Assembly: GCA_028285545.1 (NCBI GenBank)
Contig: JANQPA010000016.1
Location: forward strand, 62,001-126,000
Source of the DNA: Saprospiraceae bacterium
GTDB lineage: Bacteria; Bacteroidota; Bacteroidia; Chitinophagales; Saprospiraceae
DNA length: 64,000 nucleotides
Reading direction: 5' to 3'
How positions within the stretch are numbered: position 1 is the stretch's first letter; each line of letters starts with the position of its first letter. The notes below the pieces were generated by a model. The model was not told the DNA's origin. It worked only from the letters and a program-made list of their open reading frames with translations, and ran no database searches. The position numbers were made by a program, and so were the translations under genes. Of this stretch, positions 46,501 to 52,607 are shown in pieces.

Positions 46501-46815
46501 GCCTTGTAAATCCTTATTTTGATGAAGGTTTCTCTCTAGTGCTTTCGGAAGGTCTTCAGGATTTCTTTCAATCGCCTTCTTCACCTCATCTTGAGCGAAA
46601 AGAGATACTAGATCTGCTGGTTCTTTGTCTACACCATAATTGACCAGGGCATGGGCATAGATACTTTTGGGTTCATTTTCCAGTTTAGCGAGATTGGCTT
46701 TCTTTAGCACACGGAGCACCTTATGTTCCCGTTTCATGGCCTTCCACTTTTTCTTGACGGTGTCCTTGAAGATTTCTTTAATGAGGATGGTGAGAGCAGA
46801 TTCTAGAATGGGCAT
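43588..46815 (-). CDS. NACHT NTPase with C-terminal leucine-rich repeats
   Basis: 1075 residues from the ATG at 46815; a longer frame begins only at a TTG (46845). An N-terminal helical region of unknown type (about 1-240) precedes a NACHT domain with Walker A GEYGTGKT (about 253-260), Walker B LLVILDGFDEM (about 334-344) and the sensor ILTCREEY (about 373-380). A helical middle leads to pentapeptide-like strands and then 15 LRR units of 22 residues (about 724-1053). This is a bacterial NLR-like protein. Related bNACHT and Avs proteins defend against phages by sensing a viral protein and triggering an effector. The effector domain here, presumably N-terminal, is not recognised. It lies in the tRNA-linked island. 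Confidence 0.85.
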   Translation of the reverse strand: MPILESALTILIKEIFKDTVKKKWKAMKREHKVLRVLKKANLAKLENEPKSIYAHALVNYGVDKEPADLVSLFAQDEVKKAIERNPEDLPKALERNLHQNKDLQGLKIFPSVASLMDEVKSFQNIYQTFQKQAADPFMLKMFNNLQEGMMKLVEENEKNSFEYQVEEYLQGRINYFKEKYLEKNLYIDLNGETRVLEETHIKNSSEKGDPYIEFKEGMMKGEIKEKNIQYLPLDKYINTWLKNTSSRLLVIMGEYGTGKTTFTEHITHQLACRNLGLHYSESIKDEINRIPLFLPLRDFEKSMETFVADQCNNKYGITSLNFAEFKKRIDSNELLVILDGFDEMTQRTDADERERNFAKINRLIKESPNSKFILTCREEYFYAEEEMVKLFGSNTDSDIVHLLPFDDDQIKQFLNSHTSFPEKIWEKIKKISGLGDLAKRPVLLDLIVKYLPDLVKEKDKIKASDLYHCCINDELNRVDEKISYAIPGKNRLEILKRLAAWLYVNDTLSFDTRLIGEELQLEREFNTQTKWEYEKRLSEFLTFTFLIREYDYDYQFRVSHKSFRDYLAAIVFIEEINNGNLVHFPKAQATEELRKFMLEHPLNQENLKIFVLNAKNLIEDNQWQGSNAANLLLALDNNALAGENLSECVLREVNFFGNNLKNTSFHSAILTGSSFHEQVLEAESISSADTTDCALNVSLIQIISIERIEAFIGLSELRCSFTQVRDLSPVNDLIRLKTLMCNSCEISDLSPVQGLINLQTLDCSFNKISDLSPVQGLISLQYLDCSFNEINDLSPVQGLINLQYLTCYSTQISDLSPLKGLTNLQRLDCSSNQISDLSPVQGLINLRRLDCSSNQISDLSPVQGLINLQELYCSSTQISDLNPVQGLINLQYLNCSFTQISDLSPVQGLINLQKLYCSSTQINDLSPVQGLINLQKLGCSSIQISDLSPVQGLSNLQELDCSSIQISDLSPVQGLSNLQELDCSSTQISDLSPVQGLSNLQGLDCSSTQISDLSPVQGLSNLQKLDCSSTQITDLSPLKGLSNLQRIIMSKDQFPQNMIDSIQKALPDLTIEFKE
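43657..44646 (-). repeat. 66-bp tandem repeat coding the LRR array
   Basis: Fifteen in-frame 66-bp units code 22-residue LRRs with the plan ISDLSPVQGLxNLQxLxCSS. Units 11-14 are almost identical in DNA and differ mainly at one or two solvent-exposed positions. Such recent homogenisation invites unequal recombination that changes unit number. Confidence 0.92.
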
Positions 46816-46845
46816 AAACTGAGTGTTTTGGTTTTTATAGTACAA

Positions 46846-47382
46846 TTTTAAATATAAGTACTATTCAGCGAACTATAAAATTCACATTATAGAAAAGCAG
46901 TTACTTTACACATCAAAATATCATCCCATCAAACCATCGCAGCATTAAAGCCTTCCCTCATTTATTTATTGATTTAAATATCACTCCTCATCCCCAAAAG
47001 GTAAAGCAGTTTGTCCGGTAAACCTTTTCTCTCATACTTCCAAAAACGATTTATCACCCGCAACCACCCCGTCTAGACGGTATAGTTGAATGCCTTTTTA
47101 TCTAACTGTCTTGTACTTTATATTGCACATCATTAATGTTACAGACAGTTCATTTTTCTTTCCTTCCCATCTGCTTCAACCATATACCCCAAGGTATATA
47201 GTTGAGATAAAAACCAGAGCTTTTTTTACCAACTGTCTAGGTTGGAAATCTATATCAAAAATTGACAGACAACTCATTTTATATTGCCTCCCATCAGCCC
47301 CAGTTGTATAGGCTAGCCTATATAACTGAGAGAAAAAATCATTATTTTAAGGAATTACTAAACTCAAGCTAATACCTTAAAA
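46846..47382. repeat. Three tandem ~120-bp palindromic units upstream of a secreted-protein gene
   Basis: Units centred at 47061-47090, 47178-47207 and 47299-47330 (period about 117-121 bp) each carry a hairpin of the form CAAC-ATATAC ... GTATAT-GTTG, followed by TAAAAA. Between them are AACTGTCT (47104 and 47231) / AGACAGTT (47143) and a decayed partner near 47265. Nothing is seen in 46846-47060. Confidence 0.7.
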
Positions 47383-47814
47383 ATGAAAAAGACTCTAGTT
47401 TTTATTGGAATTATTTGCCTTTGGTCAAGTTTCTTAATAGGCCAAACAAGATTACCAGGAGCTCCCACCAAAACACCAGAAAAAGAAGTATCATTTGATT
47501 TTAATGAAGAAAAGCAATTAAAAAAGGATATTGATGATGTTGGCCTCGAAGTAGCGAATAAGCTAATGCGTTGTTGTTCATCTTTAGGGGGTACAGAAAT
47601 CAATACTCTTATTCAGTATGATAGTGTCAGAATGAATCAATTAACCAATGCATTCACCATCCCGATGACTGTAAACTGGAAGGGATCAATTTCAAATGCT
47701 AAATATTGGATCAAAGGAAAACTAATTGTAAAAGGTGATGGGTCAAAGGCTTGGCTGAAAATTAAAGATAGCGGAGGTTTTCCACCTGGTTGCTCCAATA
47801 ATTGTATTAAATAG
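47383..47814 (+). CDS. Small secreted protein, function unknown
   Basis: A 143-residue protein with a Sec signal peptide (MKKTLVFIGIICLWSSFLIGQ). The mature part has four cysteines in two pairs (MRCCSS and PGCSNNC) and beta-like strands (AFTIPMTVNWKGSI, YWIKGKLIVKG). The paired cysteines suggest disulfides in the periplasm or outside. No family is recognised. It stands alone between palindromic repeats and a GC-rich hairpin block. Confidence 0.65.
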   Translation: MKKTLVFIGIICLWSSFLIGQTRLPGAPTKTPEKEVSFDFNEEKQLKKDIDDVGLEVANKLMRCCSSLGGTEINTLIQYDSVRMNQLTNAFTIPMTVNWKGSISNAKYWIKGKLIVKGDGSKAWLKIKDSGGFPPGCSNNCIK

Positions 47815-47895
47815 TTATAGGAACACACCTTTCTTAAATAATAGAAAAAGCTTACTTTTGTACTGCGACAATTTCAGAGTAATTAATTTAAGAAC

Positions 47896-47964
47896 TAGCC
47901 TGCCGGTGGACCCGGGGCGGAACCGGGTAACCCCCTCTCTGAGGGTGTCGCCCGCCAGGTGGGC
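47896..47964. other. GC-rich block of three consecutive hairpins
   Basis: In an A/T-rich region, ACCCGG...CCGGGT (47910-47928), ACCC...GGGT (about 47929-47946) and GCCC...GGGC (about 47950-47963) follow one another. It lies just upstream of a small ORF and could be a structured leader or a terminator for the secreted-protein gene. Similar short GC palindromes occur elsewhere in the window (12702, 38258). Confidence 0.5.
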
Positions 47965-47982
47965 ATCTTAAATTTACATGTG

Positions 47983-48246
47983 ATGAGTAACACCAAATCA
48001 CAAAACACTCAAGCCAGCCACTATCAATTAAAGCTTACCAAAAATGAAGTGACCCGGCTTTTAACCTTGACTCCTCCCAAGCAGACGGCTGAAGCCCTGC
48101 AAGCCTTATTAAATCAGTTGTTCATTTTTGCGGATGATCTGCCCTTTTCGGATAGGGGCTTTGAGGATCAGCGCCTGGCCCTGGTCTACACCATCTGGAT
48201 GTATGAAAACCTGGAACGGAAGCTGAATGGGGAGGAGTTGATTTAG
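47983..48246 (+). CDS. Small hypothetical protein
   Basis: About 87 residues from the ATG at 47983; a GTG at 47959 gives a longer frame that runs into the GC-rich hairpin block, so I rejected it. It is helical with the pattern TKNEVTRLLTLTPPKQTAEALQALLNQL and no membrane segment or signal peptide. It could be a DNA- or protein-binding regulator, but I do not recognise it. Confidence 0.55.
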   Translation: MSNTKSQNTQASHYQLKLTKNEVTRLLTLTPPKQTAEALQALLNQLFIFADDLPFSDRGFEDQRLALVYTIWMYENLERKLNGEELI

Positions 48247-48349
48247 ATTTGTAGATGGGGAGATGTGCGGATTGGTAGATGTGCAGATTTTTTAATTGGG
48301 AAGGTTCTGCTTGGGGTGAGCAGGGCCTTTTTTAATAGATTGATTTTAT

Positions 48350-49402
48350 CTAAAGAAAAGAAGGCGGCTTTAGATTTTTTCGATCGGCATTTAAGGCTTT
48401 AATTACCTTCTGCAAGCCATTATGAAAAACTTCTTCATCCTGCCAATTTTTCATATCTGCAATTTTATATCTATGCAATTGAGCTATGGCGCTACTACTC
48501 TTACCACTAAAAACATAATCATCTATAGTAATGGGAATGATGGTATTAATTTTCTTTCCATGTTTCTTGAGGTAGTTTTCTTCCTTTTTTAGGGCTTCAA
48601 TTAATTCTTTTTTCACCCATAAACTATTCTCCAGAGAATTTTGGGAACAAATGATAATCAACTTGTCATAAACCTTGATGCTACCAGAAACACTTTCAGC
48701 AATCTCATCGCCAGGCAATAATTCTCTCTCATCATACCAAACATGAACTCTATTTTGAATTAGTGAATTATAGAACTTTTCTGCAAAAGCTTTGTCTTCT
48801 GATGAATGAGAAAGAAAAACTGAATGTAACTTTATAGGAGTTTCATCATAAAAATCTGGTAGATAGTTGATAAAGTTTTCAGGTACTCCAATTTTAAATA
48901 GAAAATCTTTGGGGAGATTTTTTGAGTCTCGAAGAGTTTGAAAATCAATGACACATTCGCCTCTAACTTTTATAGTGTCTAGATCTTTACAAGTATTTAA
49001 ATTAGTCAAGCCAAAAACAGTTCCTCCTATCCTACAATCTGTTAGAATTACATTTTCAAGTAAAGCCCCTGTTAGATTTGCCTCACGAAGGTCGGCCTCA
49101 CAAAGATTGACATTACGAAGATTAGCTTGACGAAGATTCGTTCCGAGAAGGTCGGCTTCATGAAGATCGGCTCCGAAAAGGTCAGCCCCACGAAGATTTG
49201 CACCAAGAAAGTCAGCTTTTCGAAGGTTGGCTTTACAAAAATTCGTAAGGCGAAAGTCAATTCCACTAAGCTTGGCTCTACGAAGGTCAAATCCACGAAG
49301 GTCAGTTCCGTGAAGATCAGGTCTTATATCTGGATTTTCTTTTCTCCATTTATTCCACTCTTCAACTCCTTTTTTTAGTATTGCTAAATGCTCTTCATTC
49401 AT
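48350..49402 (-). CDS. Pentapeptide-repeat protein with C-terminal TIR domain
   Basis: 350 residues from the ATG at 49402; an upstream in-frame start adds an unlikely hydrophobic tail. Residues about 29-121 are pentapeptide repeats (LRGADLFGADLHEADLLG), forming a right-handed quadrilateral helix. A linker (DFLFKIGVPENFINYLP) leads to a TIR domain (about 190-330) starting HSVFLSHSSEDKAFAEKFY, with VWYDERELLPGDEIAE and the likely NADase glutamate about 266 in LWVKKELIEA. Bacterial TIRs often cleave NAD or make signalling nucleotides on phage infection. This architecture is known in bacteria, its trigger is not. It lies next to the CRISPR array and near the NACHT gene. Confidence 0.88.
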   Translation of the reverse strand: MNEEHLAILKKGVEEWNKWRKENPDIRPDLHGTDLRGFDLRRAKLSGIDFRLTNFCKANLRKADFLGANLRGADLFGADLHEADLLGTNLRQANLRNVNLCEADLREANLTGALLENVILTDCRIGGTVFGLTNLNTCKDLDTIKVRGECVIDFQTLRDSKNLPKDFLFKIGVPENFINYLPDFYDETPIKLHSVFLSHSSEDKAFAEKFYNSLIQNRVHVWYDERELLPGDEIAESVSGSIKVYDKLIIICSQNSLENSLWVKKELIEALKKEENYLKKHGKKINTIIPITIDDYVFSGKSSSAIAQLHRYKIADMKNWQDEEVFHNGLQKVIKALNADRKNLKPPSFL

Positions 49403-49726
49403 ACCAAGGGTTTTGAATGAAAAGATAAAAAAAACTGGCGGCCCTTTGATCATCTTTTCTTGGGAATGCTCCTAAGAATCAAATTGCGAAGGAGGAATAA
49501 AAGTCTGTCGATTTGCATTAATGGCCTCCTTCAATAAAAATGTATTGATTTTAAAACTTTTCGGATCTTTTCATTTTCTATAATCATCAATTCTGGGAGG
49601 TCAAAATCTTGAAAAATGAGTATATTTAAGAAAACAATAAATGTTCTTTGACATCAGGGGGTAATTTTGATAGAAAGATTTGCAGTTGAATATATATGCA
49701 GATGAAATTCTTAATACTCATTACTA
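49403..49726. other. Gap between TIR gene and CRISPR array, possible leader
   Basis: A/T-rich. A TGTTCTTTGACATCAGG segment (about 49643-49659) resembles Bacteroidota promoter or leader sequences seen before CRISPR arrays, but I could not confirm array polarity. The promoter of the TIR gene should lie in the left part. Confidence 0.35.
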
Positions 49727-50311
49727 ATCATTAAGGGTTCCAACATTAGATAGGACTTCGACGGATACAACGAGTTCTCGATCATCACTAGGTTGTGTAC
49801 ATGAGGGTTCCACCAATAGATAGGACTTCGACTTTCCTGGATAGAGAAATAAGCAAATGAATGCTAGTACATGAGGGTTCCACCATCAGATAGGACTTCG
49901 ACCAATGGACTGGTTTCCTTTGAACAAGAAGAAAAAGTACATGAGGGTTCCACCATCAGATAGGACTTCGACGATTGAATCATATTTTCCTATTAGCTGT
50001 GTAGTACATGAGGGTTCCACCATCAGATAGGACTTCGACTTCAATACTCTGTATTTGAACTCAAGTTTAGCAGTACATGAGGGTTCCACCATCAGATAGG
50101 ACTTCGACACCATTTACGTTGTTTGGTCTATACCCGTTATTGTACATGAGGGTTCCACCATCAGATAGGACTTCGACGTTACATTTCCAAAATTCTATCA
50201 ATGAAACTATCGTACATGAGGGTTCCACCATCAGATAGGACTTCGACAGTATCTCCTTAATCATTTTTTTCGTTTCATCTGTGTACATGAGGGTTCCACC
50301 ATCAGATAGGA
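49727..50311. CRISPR. CRISPR array, 9 repeats, 8 spacers, no cas genes in view
   Basis: The 36-bp repeat begins GTACATGAGGGTTCC and ends ATAGGACTTCGAC. Copies start at 49727 (degenerate), 49797 (two changes), then six perfect ones at 49867, 49937, 50004, 50073, 50142 and 50212, and a truncated one at 50283 that loses its last 7 nt. Spacers are 34, 34, 34, 31, 33, 33, 34 and 35 nt, all different, and several read as open frames in reverse, as phage-derived spacers do. Both outer repeats are altered, so direction is uncertain. No cas gene lies in the window; the type is not assignable by eye. Confidence 0.93.
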
Positions 50312-50448
50312 TTCCATTGATTCTGCGTTGTTACGATTCTGTAATTCTTTGATGATTTTCAGGTAGGTTACAAAGAGAGCTTTTCTTGGAAAATAAAAAG
50401 GCCAAAGCCTCCCAGCTCCAGCCCTAACCCAAATTCACAAGATTTACC
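50312..50448. other. Gap between CRISPR array and the virus-like operon
   Basis: 137 bp. A GGCCAAAGCC tract (about 50401-50410) next to A-rich sequence could serve the end of the minus-strand operon. I see no convincing tracrRNA or leader. Confidence 0.35.
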
Positions 50449-50808
50449 TTAAGCAGCTTGCCTTCGATCCTCAATCAATCCATTCACCTCCACAGAAGCC
50501 AGTAATAAATGTTTAATCAGTCTTCCAAAACGTGGATTGTTGTGATATTTATCCAGTCTCGCTTGTAAAACTTGGGCTTCCTCTTCATCCAGATCCTTCC
50601 ACTCATCATCCACCTGGTCAGCTCCTATAAAAGCATTGATTAATTTGGTAGGAATGTTTAAGAACTGCAGGTAATCCTGAGGAAAATCGATTTTTCCATC
50701 CCCTTCTTTGGCACGTGCGATAGAGTCTACCATTTCATCAGCCAGGTCAAAAAAATCCTCGATCTCTTTGATGCCCATTTGGGATAATTTTTTTACTTGA
50801 GTTTGCAT
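50449..50808 (-). CDS. Hypothetical protein, last gene of the virus-like operon
   Basis: A 119-residue acidic, mostly helical protein (KKLSQMGIKEIEDFFDLADEMVDSIARAKEG, then DLDEEEAQVLQARLDKY). It has no signal peptide or membrane helix. Its gene follows the upstream membrane-protein gene by 13 bp on the same strand. No family is recognised. It may be a soluble assembly or host-interaction factor. Confidence 0.7.
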   Translation of the reverse strand: MQTQVKKLSQMGIKEIEDFFDLADEMVDSIARAKEGDGKIDFPQDYLQFLNIPTKLINAFIGADQVDDEWKDLDEEEAQVLQARLDKYHNNPRFGRLIKHLLLASVEVNGLIEDRRQAA

Positions 50809-50821
50809 AGCTTTATTGATT

Positions 50822-51115
50822 TTAAGAATTTGAAATAATATCGTTTATCTTTTTGCGGGTCCATTCTTCCTGAGCTTTTCGGATGGCTTCCTGCTCTGCT
50901 TTTGATTTATTGTAAAAGGGTCCACCCGGCTCCCAAAGCTCTTTTACATCTCCAAAAATGTTGAGGATGGCCAGAGCCCAGTTTTTGAATAATTCGTAGT
51001 AGTTAGGTTGAGCTGGAGGAGGTGGCGGCGGGATATATCTTTGTCTTTTCGATCTTGAAAACAAAAAGAAGACTCCTACAGCGATCACTAATGCAATCAT
51101 TTTTTTATCCTTCAT
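50822..51115 (-). CDS. Small membrane protein with proline-rich linker
   Basis: A 97-residue protein. One N-terminal membrane helix (about 5-21: MIALVIAVGVFFLFSRS) is followed by a basic turn, a run of seven prolines and a soluble C-terminal helix region. The start overlaps the next gene upstream by 4 bp. The plan (anchor, stiff linker, soluble head) suits a virion membrane protein or lysis accessory. No family is recognised. Confidence 0.7.
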   Translation of the reverse strand: MKDKKMIALVIAVGVFFLFSRSKRQRYIPPPPPPAQPNYYELFKNWALAILNIFGDVKELWEPGGPFYNKSKAEQEAIRKAQEEWTRKKINDIISNS

Positions 51116-51504
51116 ACCTTCTTTTTTATGTATTCTTTACCTAGCTGGATACCTCCCCAGATTAGTAAGCCGGTGGTAAGGATTGATTTGACAGTACTGG
51201 CCAATGGATTTTTTTCAGCTTCCTTTTCAGCTAGTGTTTTTACTCCTTGTTCTCTTAGTTTTTGTGTGCTGTAATACTGGCTTTTATGAGGAGCGTAATA
51301 GGAATTGCCATATGGATCCTTAAAACCCCAATAGAGTGTTGAGCGACCGGCTTTTGGTTCGAAGTAAGTCCAGACGACTCCTACAATCTGCCCTCTTTCT
51401 ACAAACCTGGTCGGTGTTTCATCATCAAAAGGTAGTCTTACAATCGGCACCTTTGAAGCAGCATAAAGGGTCTTACCAACAATGTCAGCAGCACTATACG
51501 GCAT
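51112..51504 (-). CDS. Hypothetical protein with C-terminal membrane helix
   Basis: A 130-residue protein. The N-terminal part is beta-rich (GKTLYAASKVPIVRLP, GQIVGVVWTYFEPKAGRSTLYWGF), and a C-terminal hydrophobic helix (about 108-124) precedes a basic KKKV end. Overlaps of 4 bp and 11 bp with its neighbours show tight co-translation. The single tail anchor would fit a virion membrane or spike-complex protein. No family is recognised. Confidence 0.7.
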   Translation of the reverse strand: MPYSAADIVGKTLYAASKVPIVRLPFDDETPTRFVERGQIVGVVWTYFEPKAGRSTLYWGFKDPYGNSYYAPHKSQYYSTQKLREQGVKTLAEKEAEKNPLASTVKSILTTGLLIWGGIQLGKEYIKKKV

Positions 51505-52021
51505 AAGCTAGATTTGAAATGGTTTGTACATTGATATGATCTCCAGGACAAGACTTTGAGGAAAAATCATTGTGGCCATGGATGTCTAGTCTACCCAGGA
51601 ACTTGGCCAGGTATCGAATTAGATTAATTAGGGCATCTAATTGAAGCGCTGGTGGTTGCTGGCTATCATAATTACCGGTCAGGCAAATACCAATGGATCG
51701 AGTATTTTGTCCTGAGGTGTGATAAGACACCGTATCCAGGTAATTGGTCTGAAAAACGGATCCATCCTTTTGAATGACAAAATGATAACCGATGCCTGGC
51801 CAGCCTCTGGTATTGACATGATAGTTGGCATAAGCCTTGGGAGTGCCACTATTAGTAGCTGAATGATGAATTACAATCTTATCAATGGAAGAGATGCTTC
51901 TTTTGGAATAGTTACTATTCCCTTTTGGAAGTTCTTCCACAATGTTCTTTAACCCAGCCTTTTTGGGTATCAAAAGTAGAGCCGCTAAAGCCAATACTTC
52001 CATATCGTCATTCTTACTCAT
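51494..52021 (-). CDS. N-acetylmuramoyl-L-alanine amidase (T7-lysozyme type)
   Basis: A 175-residue amidase_2/PGRP fold. Zinc ligands are His52 (or 53) in IVIHHSAT, His150 in HGHND and Cys158 in SKSCPGD; Tyr79 and Lys156 match the T7 lysozyme catalytic residues. A short hydrophobic N-terminus (LALAALLLIPKKAG) may anchor it. It cuts the glycan-peptide amide bond of peptidoglycan, for virus entry or host lysis. It overlaps the next gene upstream by 4 bp. Confidence 0.92.
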   Translation of the reverse strand: MSKNDDMEVLALAALLLIPKKAGLKNIVEELPKGNSNYSKRSISSIDKIVIHHSATNSGTPKAYANYHVNTRGWPGIGYHFVIQKDGSVFQTNYLDTVSYHTSGQNTRSIGICLTGNYDSQQPPALQLDALINLIRYLAKFLGRLDIHGHNDFSSKSCPGDHINVQTISNLAYAV

Positions 52022-52266
52022 AATACTTTTGTTACATTATTGAGATAGGGTACTGAGCAGCCAGTTTGATTCCCTGGATAAGTCCTGAGGATATAACCTC
52101 TCCTGGCCGCTGGATTGGTCAGACCTCCAGGAGCTACATTATTATTAGTAGGAAAATTAAATCCTCCACTTTGTATAGGAGTTTGAGTGGTTTTTGAAGC
52201 ATTAGCCTTCATCAAAAAGCCGATGATTCCTCCTATAAATAATCCGACAACAAATTGATCTTCCAT
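52018..52266 (-). CDS. Small membrane protein
   Basis: An 82-residue protein with an N-terminal membrane helix containing glycine-zipper spacing (VVGLFIGGIIGFLMKA) and an Asn/Gly/Pro-rich soluble tail. It lies directly before the amidase gene, overlapping by 4 bp. It may anchor or export the amidase, or be a virion membrane protein. No family is recognised. Confidence 0.65.
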   Translation of the reverse strand: MEDQFVVGLFIGGIIGFLMKANASKTTQTPIQSGGFNFPTNNNVAPGGLTNPAARRGYILRTYPGNQTGCSVPYLNNVTKVL

Positions 52267-52300
52267 TCCTTTTATTTTTGGAATGGCTAAAACAGAGCAT

Positions 52301-52338
52301 TAATGGGTATTAGGGTATTGGTGTATTAGGGTATTTGG
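52301..52338. repeat. Host-type GGGTATTAGGG word inside the virus-like operon
   Basis: GGGTATTAGGGTATTGG and GTATTAGGGTATTTGG lie between two operon genes. The word matches the family found in core intergenic gaps (for example 18646, 22096 and 31918). Confidence 0.6.
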
Positions 52339-52340
52339 TT

Positions 52341-52580
52341 TTAGTCTTTCAATTCTTCTTTGATCAGAAATAATACTTCACTATTGGCCTTAATCACTTC
52401 TACTAAATAATCCTGTTTTTCTATATAACTCTGAACAATGGTAGAGTTACACTCATCAAGTTTTTTGACTAGCTTTATATTCCTCCATTCAGCATAAATA
52501 AACACAGCTGCCAGGATCACAAAAGTGGCTCCATGTTTTTTCCCCTGGTCGATTATCCAATCTGAGATCTTTTGTACCAT
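52341..52580 (-). CDS. Holin-like small membrane protein
   Basis: A 79-residue protein with one membrane helix (about 16-33: ATFVILAAVFIYAEWR) and a charged coiled tail (LVKKLDECNSTIVQSYIEKQDY). This is the layout of BhlA/UviB-type holins: a short cytoplasmic start, one helix and an amphipathic end. It lies two genes from the amidase, a usual lysis arrangement. The holin role is inferred from layout only. Confidence 0.65.
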   Translation of the reverse strand: MVQKISDWIIDQGKKHGATFVILAAVFIYAEWRNIKLVKKLDECNSTIVQSYIEKQDYLVEVIKANSEVLFLIKEELKD

Positions 52581-52607
52581 CTGTTCATGATTTGCTGGGG
52601 GGCTGAA

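Noticed and set aside
49886-50288. Two overlapping minus-strand open frames with a repeated VEVLSDGGTLMY-like peptide
   Set aside because: They are translations of the CRISPR repeats and spacers, not genes.
43500-50448. cas genes for the CRISPR array
   Set aside because: I looked for Cas1/Cas2, Cas9, Cas12, Cas13 and Csm/Cmr-like products; none of the ORFs fits.
49460-50448. tracrRNA or anti-repeat next to the CRISPR array
   Set aside because: No partial repeat complement outside the array was found on either side.
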